7,382 bases of DNA from JBNJEM01 sp051745935 (GTDB lineage Bacteria > Planctomycetota > Planctomycetia > Pirellulales > Pirellulaceae): contig JBNJEM010000399.1 in the NCBI GenBank assembly GCA_051745935.1, positions 1 through 7,382 on the forward strand, given 5' to 3'. Shown in pieces: positions 1 through 6,400 of the stretch. The notes beneath the pieces are model-generated. The model worked only from the letters and a program-made list of their open reading frames with translations, did no database searches and was not told the origin of the DNA. Within the stretch, counting starts at the first letter, position 1; each line of letters starts with the position of its first letter. The translations under genes were made by a program, and so were the position numbers.

Positions 1-264
1 CTCGGCGATGCATGGCCGGGTGGTGAGAGGGCACCTGCCGAGTTTCCCGCTGTCACGGTTGCTCGGTGGCGACACGAACAAGCGAACTCATCGGGAGTGG
101 TCGGGCGAATGGGTCGCTCGCGGAGGCGTGGGAATCGGAACGGAATTTCGTGTCACGGGGGGCCCTCGGTGCCGCGATCCGCCACCAATGCGGCGGCGCC
201 CCATGCCGACGGTCGCGACCGGAAAGGCTTTGGCGTCTGGCGGACGCTCGCGGGTGGCCGGGGC
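1..264. other. Region with no defensible gene; frame 1 open throughout
   Basis: No recognisable protein, RNA gene or repeat family is visible here. Reading frame 1 has no stop codon from base 1 through to the stop at 547-549, so the small membrane protein that follows could in principle be the end of a longer gene starting before the window. The translated stretch is rich in Arg, Gly, Pro and Ala and has no motif or regular hydrophobic pattern, and long stop-free frames are common by chance at this GC content. I therefore treat it as non-coding or undetermined. The only compact structure is a perfect 12-base palindrome at 210-221 (CGGTCGCGACCG). Confidence 0.4.
210..221. repeat. Perfect 12-base palindrome
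   Basis: CGGTCGCGACCG is identical to its own reverse complement and lies 44 bases before the start chosen for the small membrane protein. It could be an operator dyad, but palindromes of this length arise by chance in GC-rich DNA and no second copy was seen in the window. Confidence 0.25.
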
Positions 265-549
265 ATGGCACACGGCTTTGGCCTGTTAGGCTTGGTCCTG
301 TGGGCTCAAGCGGACAAACCGTCGTTGGAGCGAGTGGAGGCGGTACAGTACGTCCGGTTACTGGGGTCTCTGATCCTATTGACTCTCGGCGGGGTGTCGT
401 TGGTGGTGCTGGCTTGGTTGGCCTTGCGGATGGGACGTCGCCATTCGAGACGCCAGGATGCAAAGTTGGAGAAACTTCGGGGTGGCATCAAGGCGGATGA
501 TTGGGTGGTTCCACCTTCAAGAAGACCGAACGACATGAACACCCGGTAA
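265..549 (+). CDS. Small single-span membrane protein, unknown function
   Basis: I do not recognise a named family. From the ATG at 265 the protein is 94 residues. Residues 1-16 look like a short signal sequence (hydrophobic core GLLGLVLW followed by AQA, a plausible signal peptidase I site). A short polar stretch of about 15 residues follows, then a strong transmembrane helix at about 32-54 (LLGSLILLTLGGVSLVVLAW and onward). Next comes a basic run (RMGRRHSRRQ) that should stay in the cytoplasm, and a polar tail containing KADDWVVPP. This gives a predicted N-out/C-in topology. The ATG was chosen because it yields the signal sequence; in-frame starts further upstream (for example GTG at 97) only add an Arg/Gly-rich stretch. 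The Shine-Dalgarno is poor. It lies on the same strand as rnpA, but the 206-base gap makes co-transcription uncertain. The coding call rests on the hydrophobic pattern and plausible codon use. Confidence 0.55.
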   Translation: MAHGFGLLGLVLWAQADKPSLERVEAVQYVRLLGSLILLTLGGVSLVVLAWLALRMGRRHSRRQDAKLEKLRGGIKADDWVVPPSRRPNDMNTR

Positions 550-608
550 CCACAGGCGGTCACAAAAGCGGTAAGCCCTTCGAGTAGCTGTCTGCGGGGG
601 GCGTGGCT

Positions 609-629
609 GGGCCCCGATGAGGGGGGCTC
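609..629 (+). terminator. GC hairpin after the small membrane protein gene
   Basis: GGGCCCC (609-615) pairs with GGGGCTC (623-629) across a 7-base loop, giving a 7-bp stem with one G-U pair. It lies 60 bases after the stop of the small membrane protein and before rnpA. No T-run follows, so it is not a classical intrinsic terminator; it could be a pause site, a transcript-end stabiliser or chance. Confidence 0.25.
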
Positions 630-680
630 CAAGGCCGTCGCGGCTGCGGAGGGCTCTCGTACCCCACTTCACGACTGCAA

Positions 681-696
681 TGTTTCACGAGAGGCG
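681..696. promoter_or_regulatory. Degenerate parS-like site (ParB binding)
   Basis: The sequence TGTTTCACGAGAGGCG matches the widely conserved parS consensus TGTTTCACGTGAAACA at 12 of 16 positions. The left half-site TGTTTCAC is perfect and the right half is degraded. Chromosomal parS sites recruit ParB, which loads SMC, and they cluster near the origin, where rnpA/yidD often lie. Loss of dyad symmetry normally weakens ParB binding strongly, so this may be a decayed site, a half-site or coincidence. It is intergenic, 60 bases before the rnpA start. Confidence 0.25.
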
Positions 697-709
697 GTGC
701 AAACAGACT

Positions 710-745
710 GGGCGGGGCGGGGCGTAGCGAATTATTCTGGGGGGG
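710..745 (+). other. G-rich tract just upstream of rnpA
   Basis: Runs of G lie at 710-712, 714-717, 719-722 and 739-745, and another (761-766) falls inside the first codons of rnpA. The first three are separated by single C residues, and the fourth follows a 16-base loop, so a G-quadruplex in the coding strand or mRNA leader is possible though the long loop makes it weak. The 739-745 run ends 10 bases before the rnpA ATG and occupies the place where a ribosome binding site would be expected; no normal Shine-Dalgarno is present. Confidence 0.3.
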
Positions 746-755
746 TCGCATTGCC

Positions 756-1139
756 ATGAAGGGGGGTATTCAGCAACAGAGACATCGTCAGCGGTTCTCG
801 CGCGAGTTACGGCTTCGTCATCAGTCCGATTTCGACCGCGTCTACGCGGGCAATGTTCACGCGGCTGACGGCATGCTGGTTGTGTTGGGCAGGGAAAACG
901 GCACTGGCACGTGCCGCTTGGGGCTTTCGATTTCTCGCCGCGTGGGCAATGCGGTGGTTCGCAATCGCTGGAAACGTCTGATACGCGAGGCATTTCGGCG
1001 GCAGCGTGCCACGTTGCCAAGGGGGCTGGATATGGTGGTGCGGCCGCGTCGGGGCGCCGAACCGTCCTTCGGCGCGATATCCGCGTCATTGCCGCGGCTG
1101 GCCAAACGCGTCGAGCGACGCGTGAGGCGAACGGGGTGA
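756..1139 (+). CDS. rnpA: Ribonuclease P protein component
   Basis: RnpA is the small basic protein that binds RNase P RNA and helps it remove 5' leaders from precursor tRNAs in the cytoplasm. The protein is 127 residues, normal for the family. Residues 14-31 (FSRELRLRHQSDFDRVYA) match the conserved N-terminal region. Residues 54-81 hold the family signature: RLGLSISRRVGN, then AVVRNRWKRLIREAFR, which contains the RNR motif (R69-N70-R71) that contacts the RNA. LDMVVRPR (91-98) matches the next conserved strand, and the C-terminus is highly basic. The ATG at 756 leaves a short 13-residue extension before the conserved region. The leader has only a G-run in place of a Shine-Dalgarno. The stop codon overlaps a GTG start of yidD, so the two are almost certainly co-transcribed. 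rpmH, which usually precedes rnpA in bacteria, was looked for upstream and not seen. Confidence 0.96.
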   Translation: MKGGIQQQRHRQRFSRELRLRHQSDFDRVYAGNVHAADGMLVVLGRENGTGTCRLGLSISRRVGNAVVRNRWKRLIREAFRRQRATLPRGLDMVVRPRRGAEPSFGAISASLPRLAKRVERRVRRTG

Positions 1140-1378
1140 GGCTCATGAGGTTTCGGCGGGTCAGGGCGGCTACGATCTGGGGACTCATCCTGGCGGTTCG
1201 CTTTTACCAAGCGACCATAAGCCCGCTTGTTGGGGGGGCATGCCGATTTACGCCGAGCTGTAGTACGTATTTCATCGAAGCGGTTCGGAAATACGGGCCG
1301 TGCCGTGGCGGTTGGAAGGGGATTTGCCGGATCGCCCGCTGTCATCCACTGCGTCGCGGCGGCTACGATCCCCCCTAG
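1136..1378 (+). CDS. yidD: Membrane protein insertion efficiency factor YidD
   Basis: YidD is a small protein associated with the inner face of the cytoplasmic membrane that aids insertion of proteins by YidC. From the GTG at 1136 it has 80 residues, typical for the family. A basic, amphipathic N-terminus (about 1-22) precedes the conserved core: YQATISPLVGGACRFTPSCS (24-43), a TYFIEAVRKYG helix, GGWKGICRIARCHPLRRGGYDP to the end. Conserved cysteines are at 36, 42 and 69, with further ones at 56 and 64. Two starts are possible. GTG 1136 overlaps the rnpA stop by four bases (GTGA) and has GAGG at 1124-1127 with an 8-base spacer. ATG 1145 gives 77 residues but has GAGG only three bases away. 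I prefer the GTG on spacing. Translational coupling to rnpA is likely. yidC, a frequent downstream partner, is absent here. Confidence 0.95.
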   Translation: MRLMRFRRVRAATIWGLILAVRFYQATISPLVGGACRFTPSCSTYFIEAVRKYGPCRGGWKGICRIARCHPLRRGGYDPP

Positions 1379-1394
1379 TCCGCTGAAACCGATC

Positions 1395-1423
1395 TTGACC
1401 CCCCGCTGGTTGGCGGATATGGT
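1395..1423 (+). promoter_or_regulatory. Candidate sigma-70-type promoter for the FlgI-like lipoprotein gene
   Basis: TTGACC at 1395-1400 (5 of 6 to TTGACA) is followed by exactly 17 bases and TATGGT at 1418-1423 (4 of 6 to TATAAT, keeping the first TA and last T). A start of transcription near 1430 would give a leader of about 105 bases before the lipoprotein gene. It lies in the gap after yidD, which is where a separate promoter would be expected. Confidence 0.4.
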
Positions 1424-1526
1424 TCGCGCCGACTTTCTCATCGATTGGCTCATCATTTCAGAGCCCGAACGGGTTGCGATCTGCTTGCGGCAGCTCGCGG
1501 TAAACTGATGATGTCACACTGAGCAT

Positions 1527-1530
1527 GGAG
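1527..1530 (+). promoter_or_regulatory. Shine-Dalgarno GGAG that decides the lipoprotein start
   Basis: GGAG at 1527-1530 lies 5 bases before GTG 1536, 11 before ATG 1542 and 14 before ATG 1545, all in frame. Spacing favours GTG 1536, with ATG 1542 as the alternative. The choice changes the protein by only two or three residues and does not affect the signal peptide. Confidence 0.45.
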
Positions 1531-1535
1531 CGACT

Positions 1536-3350
1536 GTGGGCATGATGCCAAAACTACGGACGATCGTCGGCGTGACCGGATTACTCTGGATGGCGGGCTG
1601 CACTTCGTTGTGGATGCAGTCGCAAGATCCGGACGTGGACGATTTAGGTTCTCTGACGCAAGAGGAAGAAGAGAGCCAGGAATTCATTGGGGATTTGACC
1701 GTTCCCACGGGCCTGAACTTCGTCAAGATCGAGGGCGTGGGGTTGGTCAATGGACTGGATCGTACCGGCAGTTCACCGGCTCCTTCCTCGTTGCTCAACC
1801 GTTTGCTCAACGAAATGCGTTCGCACTCCGTGCCCAATCCCGAAAAGTTATTGGAGTCGGACGAAAACTCGCTGGTGGTGGTTCGCGGCTACTTGCCGCC
1901 CGGCGTCCAAAAAGGAGATCGCTTTGACGTGCAAGTGGTCACTCCTCCCGAATCCGAAACCAGTGATTTGAGAGGGGGCCATTTGTTCCGGACCCGATTG
2001 CGGGAAATGCGTGTTTTGCAGGGTCGAGTTCGATCGGGCCATGTAGCCGGTCTCGCGGGCGGCATGGTGGTTACGGACACGTTATTCAACGGGACCGACG
2101 ATGCGGTGGAGGCGACGCGGGGGCGGGTACTGGGCGGCGGACAGTCGCGAATTTCCCGTTCGCTGGGGCTTGTCGTTCGAGGCGAGTCCACGGTGCGCCG
2201 CAGCGCCATGATTGGTTCTGCCATTAATGATAGATTCCACATAACGGACCCGAGTGGCAAGCACGGTGTCGCCACGCCCAAGCGGGACAACTACATCGAG
2301 TTGGCCGTGCACCGCCGGTACAAGAATAATCTGTCTCGTTACGTGCGAGTGATTGGCAGTATCGCATTGCGCGAGTCGGCGGGAGAACGCATGATGCGGA
2401 TTGAGTCATTACAGCGGCGTCTGTTGGAGCCGACGACGGCACCGCGGGCGGCCCTGCGGCTCGAGGCAATCGGCGACGACGCCGCCCACGTGCTCGTGGA
2501 GGGCCTCAAGTCACCCGAGCTCGAGGTGCGGTTCCACGCCGCCGAGGCGTTGGCCTACCTGGATCGCGAGGAAGCGGCATCCGTACTGGCTGAAACAGCC
2601 ATTGCCGAGTCGGCGTTTCGCTGGCATGCTCTCACGGCGCTGACCGTCATGGATCACGTCGCCGCCTATGAATCGCTCAACGATCTGCTGCACGTGAAAA
2701 GCTCGGAAACCCGGTACGGGGCTTTCCGGGCCTTGCGAACCCGAAATGCGGCGGACCCGGTGGTTCGCGGTGAATCGTTGGACGGCAAGTTCGCCTACCA
2801 TGTCATCAGCTCCAACGGCCCGGCCATGATCCACATCTCCAAGGCCCAGCGGCCCGAAATCGTGGTGTTCGGCGCGGAACAGCCCATCGTCCCGCCCGCG
2901 TTTCTCTCCGCCGGCAAGAAAATCATGGTTAAGGGACTGGACGATGGCCAACTCAAAGTAACACGATTCACCACGGGCACCGATGCGGATCATCGGGAAA
3001 CCTGTGACGCGACAATCGACCAAATGATCCGCACGATTGTCAAACTGGGGGGCCGCTACTCGGACGTCATCGAAGCCCTGCAGGGGGCCCGAAAGGGGGG
3101 GTATCTTGAGTCGAAACTCGTGGTTAACGCGCTGGCACGCCCGGATCGCACATACCATCGGGACGAAAGCGACGGAGACGAACCGACCGTGCGGCCCCAC
3201 GGCCCGATCCCCGAACTGTTTTCCGATCGTCTGGAGCACTCGGAAGAGGATCAGGAGTATCTGCCGGACGAGATCAAAACGGACGAAACGGAAAAAGGCC
3301 AACCTGACTCGTCGTTCATGGGTGGAATGACCGGGTGGTTCCAGCGATAA
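1536..3350 (+). CDS. FlgI-like / HEAT-repeat lipoprotein, function unknown
   Basis: This 604-residue protein starts with a lipoprotein signal: basic KLR, hydrophobic IVGVTGLLW, then MAGC with the modified cysteine at C22. Residues about 50-285 resemble FlgI, the flagellar P-ring protein. VKIEGVGLVNGLDRTGSS (63-80) matches the FlgI N-terminal GYGLVVGLNGTGD-type motif, and VRGYLPPGVQKGDRFDVQV plus LRGGHLFRTRL (116-155) match its LPP...G.RiDV and slrGGtLl.TpL segments. Residues about 300-405 form helical pairs typical of HEAT repeats (ALRLEAIGDDAAHVLVEGL, VRFHAAEALAYL, RWHALTALTVM, TRYGAFRALR). A further conserved-looking region of unknown fold spans about 410-535, followed by a Glu/Asp-rich tail (541-590). 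True FlgI is about 370 residues, has a Sec signal rather than a lipobox, and sits among flagellar genes; none are here. I infer an envelope-anchored structural or scaffold role outside the flagellum. It probably has its own promoter at 1395-1423. Confidence 0.85.
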   Translation: MGMMPKLRTIVGVTGLLWMAGCTSLWMQSQDPDVDDLGSLTQEEEESQEFIGDLTVPTGLNFVKIEGVGLVNGLDRTGSSPAPSSLLNRLLNEMRSHSVPNPEKLLESDENSLVVVRGYLPPGVQKGDRFDVQVVTPPESETSDLRGGHLFRTRLREMRVLQGRVRSGHVAGLAGGMVVTDTLFNGTDDAVEATRGRVLGGGQSRISRSLGLVVRGESTVRRSAMIGSAINDRFHITDPSGKHGVATPKRDNYIELAVHRRYKNNLSRYVRVIGSIALRESAGERMMRIESLQRRLLEPTTAPRAALRLEAIGDDAAHVLVEGLKSPELEVRFHAAEALAYLDREEAASVLAETAIAESAFRWHALTALTVMDHVAAYESLNDLLHVKSSETRYGAFRALRTRNAADPVVRGESLDGKFAYHVISSNGPAMIHISKAQRPEIVVFGAEQPIVPPAFLSAGKKIMVKGLDDGQLKVTRFTTGTDADHRETCDATIDQMIRTIVKLGGRYSDVIEALQGARKGGYLESKLVVNALARPDRTYHRDESDGDEPTVRPHGPIPELFSDRLEHSEEDQEYLPDEIKTDETEKGQPDSSFMGGMTGWFQR

Positions 3351-3448
3351 TGAATCGAAATCGAGCGGTGAACCCAACCCCGTGTCCGATTGCCTTGTCC
3401 GTGATCGCGTAAGACCTATTCCTTCGTACCCCCCCTACAGTGCAGCCC

Positions 3449-6400
3449 ATGCTGAAAGCGTTGGAACTTGCCGGATTCAAGAGTTTTGCGGAGCGGACTC
3501 GTTTCGAGTTTCCGCCGGGCATCACGGTCGTGGTCGGACCGAATGGATCCGGTAAATCGAACATCGTGGATGCCATCAAGTGGGTGTTGGGCGAGCAGAG
3601 TGCCAAAAGCATCCGCGGCAAGGAGATGTCCGATGTCATTTTCAAGGGGAGTGGGATCGGCGGCCGCAAGATGCTCAACACGGCGGAGGCCACGATCATC
3701 TTTGACAATTCGGGGGGCCATTTGGGGATCGACGCCCCGGAAGTCCACATCACTCGCCGCGTGTATCGAAGCGGTGAAGGGGAATATCTGATCAACGGGC
3801 AGGGCTGCCGGTTGAAGGACGTGCGAGACCTTTTTCGCGGGACGGGGGTGGGAACGGACGCGTACAGTCTGATTGAACAGGGGAAGGTGGACCGCGTCCT
3901 CCGCGCGTCCCCGCGTGACCGTCGCGCGATTTTTGAGGAAGCGGCCGGCATCAGCCGCTTCAAAGCCAAGAAAGTGGAGGCTCAACGACGTCTGGAGCGC
4001 GTCGAACAAAATCTTCTCCGGCTCTCCGACATCGTGGAGGAGGTTGGCAGCCGGTTTCGGAGCGTCCAATCGCAGGCGGCCAAGGCGCGAAAGTATCGGG
4101 AATACAGCGACCGGCTCCAACAGCTGCGCACGCGGATCGCGATGACGCAGTGGCGGGAGTTGGCGGACAAGTTGAAGCACTCGGAGCTGGACTTGCAGCG
4201 TCTAGGCGACCAGGTGGATCGACTCACGGCCGAATTGACCGCCGAAGAGGCCCGAGGTTTGGAACTGGATACCGAGATTGACTCCGCCGCCGTGTCGATC
4301 CACGAGTGGGAGCGTCTGGCCTCTCGGAAACGCGAGAAGATCACCGCGTTGAACTCGGCGGCCGATCACCAGCAAAGCCGGCTGACCGATTTGGAGGCGG
4401 AAGCGTCGCGGTATCGCTCGCAGTTGTTGGCGATGACCGGTCGGGCCGATGACGTGCGCGCGCGGGTTGAGCGGACGCGAGCCGAAGTGAGTGCCGCCGA
4501 GCTGGAACGCGAACGGGTGGCCGGACAGTTGGCGGAACAGGAAGCGGCGGTCGCCAGGTGGTTGGAGCAGCTGGAAGCATGGCGGGGCTCGATCGAGGAC
4601 CGGCGCGCCCTTCATCTGGCCAATGTTCGCCAGATCGCTCGGTTGTCGAACGAGATTACGCACCAGAAGGCACGGGCCAAGAGTGCCGAGCAGAACGTGG
4701 CGCGGAGCGGGGAAAAGCTGGACAAGTTGGTCCAGGAACAGGAGGAATGTAATCGGCGGGTGGACGCCGCGGTCCGGGCTAAAGAGCAAGTGAGCGAGGA
4801 AATGGAACGGACGGCGGCGGATCTGGAGGCTGCCACGCGGACATTGGACGAGAACCATCGGCTGCTCGACCGCCGCCGCGATGAACTCTCGCTGCAGCGT
4901 GGGCGATTGAATGGAATCCGGGAACGCGCCGCATTGCTCGAAGAACTGGAACGTCGCCATGAAGGGCTGACCGCGGGCGTGCAACAGGTTTTGGCAGGGG
5001 CCCGAAAGCAGGCTGAAGGCCCGTTTCAATCCGTGGTGGGGCTCGTTGCCGACGTGATCGAAGTTCCGATGCAGTGGGCCCCGCTGGTTGACGCCGCCTT
5101 GGGCCCCTTGGCGCGGCATGTGGTTGTTCGGGACCAGCGGATTTTCGAGTTGCTGGAATCAGGGGAATTCCGTTTGGCGGGGCGAGTCGGGTTTCTGACC
5201 CTCCCGACAGTCGCCCCCGACCATGACCTGGAAACGGTCCGTTTGGATGATGACACGGGGGTGCTGGGCCGGTTGGACGAACTGGTTCAGACATCGCGCG
5301 AACTGCGGCCACTGCTGCGCCAGCTGTTGGGCGGAACCTGGGCCGTCGAGATGTTGGCGCATGCCCGCCGTTTGCGGGCCACCGTCCGGCCCCCCGTCCG
5401 GTTCGTCACTTTGGCCGGAGAAATCGTCAACGCCGACGGCTCCATCGTGGCTGGTCCCAAAGACACGTTGGGGCTGGTCTCGCGCCGAACCGAGCTGCGT
5501 GATCGGCGCCGCGAAGAAGCCGTTGTCCAACGGCAAATCGCCAGCGCCGAACAGGAAGTGACGCGACTGAGCGAAAACATGGACCAGCAACAACAACGAG
5601 TTCGCGAGCTGACCGAGCGGCATAAGCAACAAAGCGAGGAGGCCGCTCGGCATCAAGCAAGGTCTCAGGCCACCCACGACCAGTTGCGACAATTGGAAGG
5701 GGAAATTTCCGACCTGAAGCGGGAACGGCAGGCCACCCGGCGAAGTTTCGAGGAGGCTTCAACACGGACCGAAGAGGCCGAGCGGCAGCTTCGCGAGTTG
5801 GAGCGGGAATCGGCTGATCTGGAAGCGGCCATTCAACAGATTGAAGCAAGCGTCAAGGAGGGAGAATCGACGTTACAGCAATGCCAGAACACGGTCACCG
5901 CAATCCAGGTCGATTTAGCCAAAAGCGAACAACGTCTTGATGGGTTGCGTTTGCAGTTGCATCAGGACGAAGCGAATCGACGCGAGCGGAGTGGAGCGAT
6001 CTCCGAAACTCGCGACCGCCTCGCGGAAACGTTGGAGAAACACCAAGTCGCGAGTCGGGAGATCCTGACGGCCACCTCCGAGCTGGCCACGCTATACTTG
6101 GACAAGGATGCCCTGTTGCGCGACGCCGCTCAAGAGCATGAACGCCGCCGCGGCTTGCTTGCTCAACGAGGTCATGTCACGGAGCGGTTGAAGAAAAAGC
6201 AACGTGAAATCGCGGCCGAGCGAGAAAAACTGCATCAATGCGAATTGAATGTGGGCGCGGTTCGACACGAACAGCAGGCCTTGGCCGATAAGCTTCGTGA
6301 AGATTATGGCCTGGAACTCGCGGATTTGGAAGAGGATTACGACCAACAACAACGGCAGGAAATGGAAGCCGCCGAAGAGGAAATCGACTCACTGCGGCGA

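Noticed and set aside
66..500. 144-codon + strand frame overlapping the small membrane protein
   Set aside because: The translation is Gly/Ser/Arg-rich without hydrophobic segments or motifs; the overlapping frame with a signal sequence and TM helix is the better gene.
733..738. TATTCT as a -10 box for rnpA
   Set aside because: At the right distance upstream there is only a GC tract (GGGCGG) and no -35 element.
550..755. Possible rpmH or structured RNA gene before rnpA
   Set aside because: No frame encodes an L34-like basic peptide, and the only strong fold is the simple hairpin at 609-629; nothing matches SRP RNA, tmRNA or RNase P RNA.
1227..1508. 93-codon + strand frame across the end of yidD
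   Set aside because: It overlaps yidD out of frame over its conserved C-terminus and has no domain signal.
2511..3377. 288-codon open frame on the minus strand opposite the lipoprotein gene
   Set aside because: It lies wholly opposite a well-supported gene, has no recognisable domain, and such antisense openness is expected from GC-rich codon bias.
3416..5119. Long minus-strand open frames (254 and 305 codons) opposite smc
   Set aside because: They mirror a clear smc coding frame and their translations show no domain or coherent motif.
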